NCBI RefSeq assembly: GCF_910596095.1
Contig: NC_056542.1
Span: 25,002,457-25,066,456 of the forward strand
Direction: 5' to 3'
Length of the DNA stretch: 64,000 nucleotides
Origin: Thunnus maccoyii
Lineage: Eukaryota; Chordata; Actinopteri; Scombriformes; Scombridae
Below are positions 1-11,469 of this stretch, in pieces. Every line of letters begins with the position of its first letter. The first letter of the stretch is position 1. The position numbers and the translations under genes were made by a program. Below the pieces are notes generated by a model, which was not told the DNA's origin, did not search any database, and saw nothing but the letters and a program-made list of their open reading frames with translations.

Positions 1-900
1 ATTTTGTGGGATCGGTCACCCCTTCTAAAGATGAATCTGTCTCCTTCTCAGCTCTAAAGGGGTTTTTTAAGCATCTTTCAGTTCATTGTTTTGCTTTTAC
101 AGACCATAGCTTTACTGTTTTGGTTCAGTCTCACCACTATCATCAGCGTTTCCAGCTCTTCAACAAAAATATCTGATAAATCCACTTTACGCCACTTGCT
201 CAGCACCAAACAGCAGACAAACGGTTTTAGTGTCTAGCTGGTGAGCATAGTGGAGCATGTAGCAGCTAAAGAGCTGGATATTTGCCTCAGAAGTTGACTG
301 AAAATAGACCAAAACAGAGCTAAATGGAGAGTGAAGATTGGACTTACATTCATTGGGTGGCCAGAAACACGAATGCTAATGTTGCTCTGTTTCTGCTGGA
401 TGTGTGAAACTAGCTGTTGTTCACCGCAACAGATTTATAAGCTGATAATATGACAATGTTGTGTTAATAGCTTGCTGTGCTGCGCCCAAGAGGCCAAAAA
501 ACTAAATGCGTGCAAGTTTAAAGATTTCTTTTGTTCCCGAACAGTTGAGTTGCTTCTCTGATAAACTTCAAGGGCAAACAACTGATTAATTAATGCTTCT
601 TTGAGAAACTGTGACACATTACAGCATGGAAAGTTGGCCGACGTTTTCCAAGATAAATGGTCAGGAGTGCTTCATTCTTTAAGATTTAGGTCATTGGTCA
701 TTTTCAGGATAGATAGACATAAACTAGACAGACATGACCACATGGTGTCACATTTTCACAGTAAGACTAAATAGGAAATCAGAGTCATCAGATCATCGAC
801 CTTTAAAACAGTTATGATGATCAGACAGAGAAGTGGAAAAAAGTGAAAATAGAAACAGTGTAAGTTAAAAAAAAAAGAAAAAGATGGAAGATAGGAAGGT
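1..900. other. Intergenic, no gene seen
   Basis: I find no coding exon with recognisable protein features here. The only open frames are short, and none continues through plausible splice sites. The base composition is ordinary AT-rich fish intergenic DNA, with a short A-rich patch near 868-882. The proximal promoter of the first Siglec gene begins just after this stretch. Confidence 0.6.
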
Positions 901-920
901 CGCTGAAACAAAAACAGTCA

Positions 921-1020
921 TACTTCCTCTTCCTCTTCATCCTCCTTCTGCCCCGTCCTCTCCTCCTCCCATCTCATACCACCTGATTCTGATCACTGTG
1001 CAACTCTCATCGCTATAAAA
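921..1020 (+). promoter_or_regulatory. Candidate promoter: PU.1/Ets site and TATA box
   Basis: A TATA box (TATAAAA, 1014-1020) lies about 210 bases before the first ATG of the five-Ig Siglec gene. Upstream, at 921-932, the pyrimidine run carries the complement of AGAGGAAGTA, which fits the Ets/PU.1 consensus used by many myeloid and B-cell genes. An intron in the 5' UTR, with its acceptor at 1205-1210 (ttacag), would place the ATG in the second exon, as in the related genes in this window. The sequence motifs are seen directly; haematopoietic control is an inference. Confidence 0.4.
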
Positions 1021-1227
1021 ATCACCTCCATCACCGTTGGGGTCGCACACATCACACAAGTCTCATTCTGTATGATTGGCTGAGGTGAATGAAGATATTT
1101 TAAGGGGTGAGTGCTTTATATTTAATCAGCTAGATGGTGTTTATTCCGATAAATGTTATGTTCACCTCTCTGTCTCCTGCTGCTTGTCTCCTTCTCCGGT
1201 GACATTACAGAGCTTGTGTCAGCGGAG

Positions 1228-4200
1228 ATGTTGGCAGGTGCGTTAGTTCTGGGCACCATCCTTACAGCTTTACCAGGTAGGAGAAAAACACTGAAATACA
1301 TCAGAAATTCAAATATTTTCATAATGAAGTGCAATTCTAAATTGACAACAAAGTATTTTTGTATTAGTATAAGGGGATAAGAGATGAGCTTTAATTGTCA
1401 GATATTTCTATTTTCTTACAGATTTCTGTATCTAAAATGTTTTGCATACACATACTGTAAAACAAGTGACAACAGTTTTTAAAAAAAATAAATTCTGACT
1501 TATAGGATCCATTATTCTCATAAGGTTCTGCAGCCAGGTGCCCTTGCCTTTACACTCAGTTTATTTATAAGTATTGATTGCCTTTTGTGCAAGGTAGTCA
1601 CCCAGGCAGGCAGTTTAGCAGCACAGGATGACACCACGGCTACACATCAAGGCTCATTCCCACTGCTTCAATTTTATGTGTCACTAAATGTGAGCAGAAC
1701 TGCGGTTTGACAAGTTTTTCTCCAAGGAGTCACGCTGAAGGAAAGTTTTTCCTTGTGTGCTGTAGAAATGCGCACTTATTTCAGTCTCCAAGTATGTGTT
1801 CCCTACACTTTCAGTAGCCTATTTGTCAGGCATTTTGTGAACAGCCAGTCTGTGGTTATGCTGATTTGTTTGAAAACCTGAGCTGGTGTGAAAATGTGTG
1901 TAGAGATGTTCTTCATTGATCTCCTTGGTGTGTTTTGTATGGCCTTTATGCTCTAGGTGATACAACAGTTTTAGAGAACAGGTATTTACATGGATTTGTG
2001 TGTGTGTGTGTGTTTGTGTCTTTTTTTAACTTTTGTGTAGGCCTATATTCAAATGTACTGTGTGTGTGTGCATGCTTCTTAATGTTTATGATGTTGTGTC
2101 CATACTACTCTGTCACTTTTTGTGCTCCTGCCCAGTCAACTGTACATATATGTGTCTCGTGCAGGTATCCAGAGCAGGTGGAGTGTGTCATTTTCTAGAA
2201 GAGAGATCTGTGTGTGGGCAGGAACAACTGTCACTCTGCCCTGCCGTTATGACTACCCATCAGGTATCAAAGCAATGTCTAAAACTTTTATTTTGCATTT
2301 TTATTTTTGTATTTTCTGTTAAAGAATGCTCCACTGGTTTAGCATTGCACTCCTAAAACACTGGCAGACTCATGGTGGAAACAGTGGAAACGATCATAAT
2401 TGAAAGAACTGGAAATGTCGTCTTTTTTATTGCAAACATTCTTCTTCCTTGTCCAAAGAATTGCGCCTACATTACCCACAATTTAACTCAACTTGATTCA
2501 CACCACTGTACTCCAAACCCCAATTTTTTTCCTTTTTCAAACTTGTGGTCTTCAGCATATGCAGTAGTGCTCCCCAAGACCTGTAAACAGATGTGATGTG
2601 TAAAAGTTCCCCTTTAAATACTAGACATCCTTTTATTACTGTATGTCCAGCCTTTTATTTTCAAAACCTTTATGATGATAAATGAAGATATCAAATGCTG
2701 AAAATGGAATATGTATCCAAGCTCCAAGCCAACTAAACCCCTATCCCTAATCATTGATGTCCATTATCATCACTACAATTCATTGCATTTGTTACTATCA
2801 TTCTGCATGCATTTGACTGGACATTCTCTCCTTTAACTTCACAGGCCACACTGTGAAGCGGGTCATGTGGTTCCGTGTGTCTGCAGAGGGACGCAGGGAG
2901 TTCACCCACCACACTGACCCGAACCAGATCAGCCTGTCATACCGCGGACGCACACGGTAGGAGAAACACACAGTAATTTTTTAAAGCAGACATAAATGTG
3001 AAATAATGTGTAAATACATAATTAATGAATCCTGGGTTGCAGCTACATTGGGGGCAGCTATTCCAGCTGTTCAGTCCAGATTCGGGGTGTCAAACTGAGT
3101 GATGCAGGCCAGTACCACTTCAGATTTGAGACAGACCAACCACTGGGGAGATGGACCTCTCCTGACACCATCACACTTGATGTAACAGGTAGGTTCACAC
3201 AAACTAAAACTACTTTAATGTCTCTGAACTGACATGAGGTGATATGGTCCATCCAGTCCTGCGCTGCTCCCAGTCAGTGTTTTTGTGCAAGTGTGAATGT
3301 CTGTATGTATTTCAGATCTCCAGGTCCAGGTGCATCCAGCCAGGCCAGCCAACATGTTTGGATTTGGAGAGACAGTGTTTGTAAGCTGCCAGGCCAGAGG
3401 ATGTGCTGCTCCAGGAAGAAGCCTTGCTCTGTACAGGTGAGTGAGTGAAATATGAGTGTGTTATTGGCTACCAAAACAGTAGCTCTAAGCCTTTTGTATA
3501 ACTAAAATTTAAAAAAAATACTGTACATATGATGTGATGCTCTGCACACAGGAACGGACTAAACCTTGGATCCTATGAGAAATGGATGATTATCAACCGC
3601 TTTGACCTACAGCATGTTGGAGAGTACACCTGTCGGCCAATCCCACCACAGAATGTACAGTCACCATCTCTTTCTCTGGCGCTGGGACGTGAGTAATCTC
3701 AATCAATAAATCAAGTCAACCAAAAGAGACTTTTCACCAAACCTGCTCGCTCATATTTTATTGTCTCCACATGCTTGCAGGAGGGTGCGTCTGGGATACT
3801 AAGATACAAATATTACACTGATGTGCTTTACTGTTGGAAAATAAAACCCTAACAACACACATGCTTTTCCAAATGGGTCAGGGCAATTGTTCAAATGTCA
3901 GATCAAAATAATATAAAGTATGATTACAAAATTCAGATATTTGCGAAGAAGGTTTAATGTACATGTTGTATTACAACACAAAAACATCAGTAGCTAAAGC
4001 TTTGAATTCTGATTACTAGAAATGTTTAAGTAGGAAATTAGTTTGTGAATTATGTCTTGGCAAAACTGAACAGACAGTACAGGCCTGAAAATATCAGAAA
4101 TGATAAATTATTTAAATTAGTTTGATACAGTGTGTACTGGATTTGCTTTTTGCATTATTAACACAACTAAACATAGCGTTAATAACTTCACTCTCTATTT

Positions 4201-7200
4201 TTCTGTCTTTATTTCTTCCTCATACTATATATCTTTCTTTTCTCTCCCTCCCACTCTCTCTCTTCCTTTCCAGACGGCCCTCGCTCCACCTCCATATCAG
4301 TCTTTCCTGTGGGGGAGGTGTCAGAGGGGGGATCGGTCACTCTGACCTGCAGCAGTGAGGCGGCTCCGCCTGTAGAAAGCTTTGCATGGTTCAAAGGTAC
4401 AACACAGCACGCAACCAGTTTACCAACACGACGACTCTGAACTGACTGTTCTGTGGACAGATTCAGCCGCTGTGTCGTAGATGTGAGCTGCTGCTTGATG
4501 ACAGTGACACATAGGGCCAAATCTACAAAGGATTTCGCGGCTTGTGCGGTCGCTAAACCTGTGAAAATGAGACAAAAATACAGCGTGTAATTCACAAAGT
4601 ACCCGCAGAGGGTGAAATGCACCGCAAACTGCGCTGCCAAGAAAATCGCGTCATGGTGCGCCTGTGCCATCTGCACGTATGTAAATGAGGTAATATTCAT
4701 ACATTCAGCGCATTTGGCAATTGGCTCCTTTCTATGCAAGTAAGCCTCGTTGCAAAAACAGTCTAATTCACAAAGTTGCTAATTGCTACATGCTGTTAGG
4801 GTGGAGTTAGTAGTGTCTTCAGATAGTTGGTGTTAACTGCGCTCTCTCTCTCTCTCTCTCTCTCTCGCTCTCTCTCTCTCGCTCTCTCTCTATCTCTCTC
4901 TGGGGCTTGAAAGATATTGAATTCATATTGAGAGATATCAAGGGCGAAATCATCAGTCAGACATTGGGGGGGATCAAGTGGGTATAGAGAAGTAGGCTTA
5001 TCTCGGACTTAAAAAATAAAAATGTCCTGACAGCTCTGATGGAGCTCAGCATTCATCCGTAAGTGCTGCTTTATTACAAACAATTCCACCATATAAAACT
5101 GGAATCTGTGTGTAACAGCTAACCTGTGTGGATGTGTAGCAGAACACAGAACATTAATTACCGTCAGATCCTGACTGATCCGGTGATAACGAAGTTACTG
5201 ATGCTGCTGTGCTGCGTGCGTAAATGCGCATGGCCTCTTTCTCAGTCTCAGTTTGGAGACGCACTCACTCTCGTTTCAGCTGCTGTGTGATGCTGCAGCC
5301 AGCTGTGACACACAGCCAGCTGTGACACTCAGCCAGCTGTGGACAACAAACAGAACTTGAGTACTGATGTTTCTGCGAAATCTCGGATACATTCAGTGAC
5401 ACCTGCACGACATTATTGTAAGATTCAGACATTAATCTGAAACTTTTCAGACCTGCCTGAGTCAAATTAATAGCTGTATTCTGACATTTCAGTAGATCAT
5501 GTTATAGATGCGAAATACTAGAGAGGTAAAAGAAGAAAAATACATGAAAGTTGGTTTGTGATTGCGAAGAACTGTGTGTGCGCACTTCTGCTAATTAAAG
5601 ACACGTAAATTGAGGCTTTTGTGCTCTCTACAGTTTTCATTATGGACCAATATGTGTGCTGAAATGTGGAGAAAAGCCTGAAACACTGGAAACAGACGCA
5701 AAACAAAGGAAAAGTGCACTCGTTTAGTGCACTAGTTTTCGCTGCCATGTCATTAGCGTAAAATCTTTTGTGAATATGACCTTAAAACGGGGCAGATTGC
5801 GGGTGCAAATGCTGCGCAATTCACGGTGCTATCAGCGGGCGCAATCCATTCTTTGTGTGAAGTGAGAGTCTTAAAATGATTTGTTGAAGCACTAAGATAC
5901 AGATTTCTTCAGAGACCCATGAACAGTTTTGAACGTTACAGGAGCTTGGAACATGTAGATCACGCAGTCTCTTACAGACAATGATTGGTTTATGTTGGTC
6001 ATTTAAATTCATATGTGTGCTAACCTGCATGTGTCTTTGTCTGCTCCCCAGACATGGAGAGTGGCAGCATCCCAGACAGTTTTAGGCCTCAACTCCACCT
6101 GTCCCACCTCAAATACACAGACAGAGGAGAGTACTTCTGTGTAGCGCGCAACTCACTGGGAACAGACCGCTCCAAACCACTACAACTCAATGTGACATGT
6201 GAGTTTGTTGATCTGTCAGTAGTATCACAGGCAGGGTCTCAAACACTTGCACAGTTCAAACAGTTCAAAACTGCTTTTGCACATAATTTTAGAGCAGAAT
6301 TTAAGTGCATAAACTCTGTGAATTCCCTTTGGGTTCAGTGTCTCTTTGGTGTGTGTCTCTGTCAGAGGTTACTCTGGGTCAAACTGATCAGGCAACAGCT
6401 CTTATTTTAACCCGTTGTCATAATAGGAATAATCTGTCACATGGATTCACCAGGAAGTGATACAAACTCAGGGGAACTGATTTTTCACACTTTCACTTTC
6501 ACGCTGTAAAGGTTAAGTGTAGCATAAAGCTGGTTTAATGTAGCTGGAATCCAATGGAAGATTGAATTTACCTGCTTTAAGATAGTGTCGGAATCATTGT
6601 CATAGTGGTTTCATAGTATAATTACCAGCATTGGTCTCCATCCAGTTGAGATTACAACTGGTTTTTAAAATTTCTGACTTTCTGGCTTTTTTAATTAACC
6701 CACAAACATTTTAACACCAACATACAGGCATTGCATCTGTATAAAACATACAAGAAATAATCCAAGTAGCAGTTACCTAAAATACAACAAATAAAAATAA
6801 ATTGGTAAAATAAAGAAATACATATATACTTCCATGTGTTCACACAATCTTAAGGCATTTTTACACTGTAATTTTCTTAGAGATTTAAAATAAAGTCTTA
6901 AATCATTTTCAAAGGTTGTAAACATCAGAGTAACCATCAAATATCTACATTTATCACAATGTTGTTGCGTAAATATTCTGATTGTTTGTGCTGCATTAAA
7001 AAAAAGAAAAGCTGACATTACCATATTGAAAATCAGAAATAACATTTTTGGTGTCCAACCATCTATATAATCTTTCTCAGAAGGTTTTGATGACATCAAA
7101 GGTGTAAAGTAGTGTAAAATAGGCAATTTTTTTGATTACTTACATTAATCATGGGCTCACTGTCACTGTCTCTCTGATTAGACTCTCCAAAAACCACACG

Positions 7201-10200
7201 TGTGCTGGTGAGCCCCCCTGGTGACATCAGAGAAGGGTCATATGTAAACCTCAGCTGTGTCAGCCACGCCCACCCTCCAACCAGCAGGTATGAGGATATT
7301 ATAGCCAATATTGTTATCATTATCATAAATATTGCACAAGTCATTATCATCATCTTTAACTATCTTCTTATTCCATCTACCCATCTGTGTTTTGTTGTCT
7401 CTCAGTCTTTCACTATCTTTTATCTTAACTCTTTGAGTTATTTCACAGTCCTATGAATCATTTTCATCATCATTATCATCGTCATCATCATTTGCACCAT
7501 CATCTCTCCTGCAGATATGCTTGGTATCGTATCCGAGGTGACCAGGTGTTGTCTAAAGGAACCATCCAGAACCTGACGTTTCCATCAGTGCAGGCTCAAC
7601 ACGCTGGTCAGTACTACTGCACAGCATGGAACCGACTAGGATACCAAACCTCACGCACCGCAACACTCACTGTGCTGTGTAAGTAAGTAGTGGGTCCTAC
7701 AAACTCCCCCAAACTATGGTTTCTCCAAACCCTCACCTTCTCTGTACCCCAGTTTCCCTTTATTTAATTTGAATTATTGTTACACCGAAATTGCAGAACA
7801 CAATTTACATTTTTAAAAAAGCCTTCATAGAAACAGAATGGTCTTCCTTCTTGTTTCCTTTTCACTCCAGACCCTCCCAAGAACACTTCAGTTCTGGCTC
7901 GTCCCTCCAGTGTGGTGGATGCTGGCCGACCTTTGACCTTGACGTGCAGCAGTCAGGCCAACCCAGCAGTAGACAACTTCACATGGCACCACTTAGCTAT
8001 GGACGGGGGCTCTATTCAATGTTAGCATTGTAAAAATGTGGTTCCACTAAAGGTTAACATTATATATTCTATAACCTGTGGTAAATGTCAGTAGTCAGGA
8101 AGGTGTGACGCTCTGTCTGTCAGTCTGTATCCTCCAACACTATCTGAAACAGTAAGTGGATCTCCTCCCTCTCTGTGCTCCATCGTGCAGCGTGGGGTAC
8201 CAGGTCCATTCCTGTCTTCACGTTCTCTGAGGTCAGTCCTGGAGAGAGCGGTCAGTACTACTGTGAGGCCAGGAATCGAATCGGAGTCCACAGCTCTCCT
8301 GTCCTCACTGTACGAGTCAGAGGTACATAAAGATTCATGCATGGTCACTTCTTTATTTTTCAGACTTCTTGTCTGTCTGTCTGTTTTGGTAAAATAGAGG
8401 GAGAGCCTTTTTTGTTTGTTAGAAAAGTTCTTCATTAAAGTGAAGATTCTGCCAATGTCGGCCTCTCAACAACTTTGGCCCAAAATTAAATTTTGTACAG
8501 ACATTCATGGTCCCCTGAGGATGAATCCTACTGATTATTGTGTTGGCTTGGCTTCCTCTAGCTCCATTAGATTGACATTTTGAGTTGAATTGTCAACAAG
8601 TTTTGGACGGATTGCCATGAAATATGGGGTCAGATTTGTGCCCCTTACGATGAACTGTAAACATTTTGGTGATCCCCCCTTCATCTGCACCACTATCAGA
8701 TCAAACTTATAGCCTTTGTCCAATACTTTTGTTAATGGCCTAATTCCGGCAAAACTAATGGCATTCCCGTTGGCCTCAGCTGCACTTTCAGTTTGGCATT
8801 AATTAGCAAATGTTAGCATGATAACAAATGTAACTAAGATGGCAAACATGGTAAACATTTTGCCTGCTAAACATGAGCATCTTAGCATTGTCATTGTGAG
8901 CATGTTAGCATGTAGATCAGAGCACCGCTGTATCTAGGTACAGCTAGCAGCTTGCGTGGCTAACTCTTGCTGAATTTTGATATGTTTAGCCATAAACATT
9001 AGTTATGGTGTTTTCCTTGACATCATTTGGCAACCAAACCTAATGGATAGTTAACATATTTTCTATGCATTTTCTGCTAATACCCTTTGTAGGTATGTAG
9101 AAATGTGTGTAAAGCCATGCTGGCTCTTGCTGCTCATTTTAACTACTGTTTGTCAATTCCAAGCAATCTACTACTGGTGCTGTTATATAAAATATATACT
9201 CCATGAACCCTAGCCATTTTTTCCTTGGAAAGAGCTACCCAACACTAGGTAGACCAACAAATGCAGCAAACATAAAAACATTTATGAAGACGTTATGCTG
9301 AATTACTTTTGCTACCAGCAGGAAATTGGTGTTTCTTTGCATGATAGATAAGTAATGATGTGATGAATTATCTGTCTTATTATCTAAGCATTGCCAATTA
9401 TTAAGTAAAGCTATTTCAAGTAGTTTTATGTGCCTATAAACACACTGTGACCAGCAGAAGGGAGTTTTGTTGCATGGGCACCTGAAAACTGTTGGACAGA
9501 GGATAAGGGTCATACTGGCATCTGCAGAGTGTATACCAGACGTTGGGATGATCTATAAATATCAGCCTGTTGTTGTTTATTTAAGTCAGGGAGAGATCAG
9601 CTAGATGTCACTGAAACATCAAGCAGCGACATCTCTGCAACACTGGGGCAGTGAGCAAACGATCAATAATACCATCTCCTGACACATTTTGATTACATCG
9701 CAAATACAACACAGCAATGTGCTTAATGGGGAAACTGTGATGGATTTCTACTTTAACAGTGCACATTTTTTTGACAGGAGATTTTATGCTGCAGCTGTAT
9801 AGCAACCTCTGAGGCAGAAATGGGTTACAATGGAATTTTTAATGTGGTGATTTTCATGAGTTGTGAAGGTGTCTGAGTTACATTCACACTCAGTCTGGAA
9901 GCCATTGTGGTTCATCTCTGCTCACAGCTGTTCTCTGACACTCATTTACTGTAGTGGGTTGTGAAATGGCTTTTGAGTCATAATTCATGCCACTGTCACT
10001 TTTAGAAGTGTTATAGAAGAGATGAGGTGTCACTGACCTAGAGAAACACCCTAGCCTCCTTTTTACATCTATGTTTCTGATTATCTCGGACAATGATGAG
10101 AAAAATTAAGTTTCAAGTGCTCATCTGAGATTAGAGGAGAGATATTTTTATAGGTCCCTCTATGTTTGAAATGATGAGTGATGAAACCTCCTTGTCACTA

Positions 10201-11467
10201 TCCCAGCAGGAGGTCTGGGTTCTGGTCTTCGTTGTGTATGATCTCATGATTTTTGTTCTTCTATGAGTCATGGTGAGTCATGTAAAGCCCTCTCACTATG
10301 AGAGAGGAGGTGATGAGGTGTTGTGGAAAACTACTATTTGAGTCTAGACAGCTGAAGAAGTGAAGTTAGATTTTGAAATCAGAACTGGAAACACAAGACA
10401 TGAGTCTAGATGCCTGCAAGATGATGCACATCTCTTTGTCCGTTCATCTCTTTTTCTGTTTCTATTTTTATTTCTACTTTGCTTTTTTAAATCACTATAT
10501 TTCTATTTTTATTGATGTTGTGTCTTCTCTCGTCCATCATTTCCATCAGGTCGTCTAAAGGTCATTGCTTTGGCATCAGCAGTAGGCGTGTCTGCTGGGC
10601 TCATCACTCTGACTGTGGCCATTATGATCAGGTGACAGGAAGTACATTGCTGTATACTGCAATATGTGCTATTTTTGTATTCTCCTACATAATTTTTTAC
10701 ATTTTTTAACCTTAATTTTTTTCATGCTCTCACAAGGAATTTACAAGAATGCTGTATCAATTATAGCTTGATGTTGAGCTAAGCATCTTTTTTTTCATTC
10801 CCTCTGTGCCTTCACAGTAAGAATATGCACAGAGTGGACATGGAGTCAGTAGAAGTAGCCAACAAGGTACAGTAATTATTGTTTTATTTCTCATTCATCC
10901 TAAAATGATTCAGCATCTTCTTTTTTTTTTCTTTTTTTTTTTTGCTTTTCCTGTAGCCACTGTAGCAGTTCAAATGACAAAACAAGCACAAAACATGGTT
11001 TCAAATCATGCAACATCTCAATAAAGTCAATGTATTTTCTATGATGTGCCATTATAATTCTCTGTTTACTAAAAACAAGCCTGTGTGTGTGTGTATGTGT
11101 GTGTTTGTTTGTTTGTGTGTGTGTGACCCCAGCGTCCGTCAGTGACAGCTGACACCATGTTCTATGAGTCAGCCCAGCAGACCTTCCCAGTGAGAAAGGT
11201 CAAGATGTCCGACATACTAGTAAGCAGCTCAGTGCACAATTTGAGACACCTGCATAACTATAGAAAAGATTGACGACGTGTCACAAATTCTGTCTCTTTA
11301 AAAATGTATCTGTGTGTGTTTGTGTATGTGCAGGAAGAGCCTGAGGACTTGAGTGACAGCTCCCACCCAGCCATCGTTCCTCTTAAGGAAGCTCCACCAA
11401 TCACAGAAGTTGAAAATCACAGTCCCGCCCCCAACTACATCACTGTCCACTACTCCAGGTTGTCCAG
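1228..11467 (+). CDS. Five-Ig-domain Siglec (CD22/MAG-type) with ITIM; 3' end unresolved
   Basis: Membrane lectin of the Siglec family, probably on leukocytes (inference). Exons: 1228-1276 (leader), 2165-2263, 2845-2956, 3043-3188 (V-set D1), 3316-3436, 3552-3688 (D2), 4274-4396, 6052-6198 (D3), 7182-7287, 7515-7678 (D4), 7871-8020, 8191-8322 (D5), 10550-10631 (TM), 10818-10866, 11133-11219, 11334-11467 (tail). Phases agree at every junction, giving about 612 residues. D1 has the N-terminal Trp (SRWSVSF), an E-strand Cys (SSCSIQI) and the F-strand Arg about residue 114 (YHFRFET), the sialic-acid residue of Siglecs. D2 has the second Cys (QARGC) expected for the D1-D2 bridge. TM is about residues 496-523. 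The tail ends in VHYSRL (Tyr608), an ITIM. Every Ig domain is split by introns, unlike the one-exon domains of mammalian Siglecs. Five domains fit MAG; the ITIM fits CD22 better. The last exon is uncertain: acceptors near 11976 or 12614 each reach a stop within a few codons. Confidence 0.85.
4505..5840. mobile_element. Degenerate non-autonomous DNA-transposon-like insertion in intron
   Basis: This block lies in the intron between the two D3 exons of the first Siglec gene. Its left end (ctacaaaggatttcgcgg) and the complement of its right end (cacaaagaatggattgcg) are imperfect inverted copies. Both ends are rich in CpG and GCGC words that are rare in the surrounding intron. Inside are a CT-rich microsatellite (4842-4901) and a small tandem array with a unit near cagccagctgtgacac (5296-5340). 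No transposase reading frame is present. The layout resembles a common fish interspersed element, but I cannot name the family. Confidence 0.45.
4842..4901. repeat. (CT)n microsatellite
   Basis: An almost pure CT dinucleotide run of about 30 units, interrupted by a few CG and TA steps. It lies inside the larger insertion described around it. Confidence 0.9.
8450..9060. repeat. Probable fish interspersed repeat in intron
   Basis: The stretch has the phrase structure of a widespread percomorph repeat: 'attcatggtcccctgagg', 'ggattgccatgaaat' and a series of 'atgttagcat' words. It lies in the 2.2 kb intron between the last Ig exon and the transmembrane exon of the first Siglec gene. I see no coding capacity or clear ends. 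The assignment rests on recognising typical wording, not on a search. Confidence 0.4.
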
Positions 11468-11469
11468 GT

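Noticed and set aside
1153-1380. Earlier ATG at 1153 as start of the five-Ig Siglec, giving a longer leader
   Set aside because: An acceptor-like ttacag at 1205-1210 and the layout of the two related genes, where the ATG sits just after such an acceptor, favour ATG 1228. The longer leader would have two hydrophobic blocks separated by an acidic stretch.
4209-4739. 176-codon open frame on the minus strand
   Set aside because: It overlaps a real Ig exon on the plus strand and runs into the repeat-like insertion. It has no family motif and low-complexity charged ends.
6773-7126. 117-codon minus-strand frame in an intron
   Set aside because: It is AT-rich, has no recognisable motif and no supporting splice context; it is most likely chance or repeat-derived.
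1228-11467. Naming the first gene MAG (SIGLEC4)
   Set aside because: Five Ig domains fit MAG, but the visible tail does not resemble the mammalian MAG tail and carries an ITIM. Without a tree I left the symbol empty.
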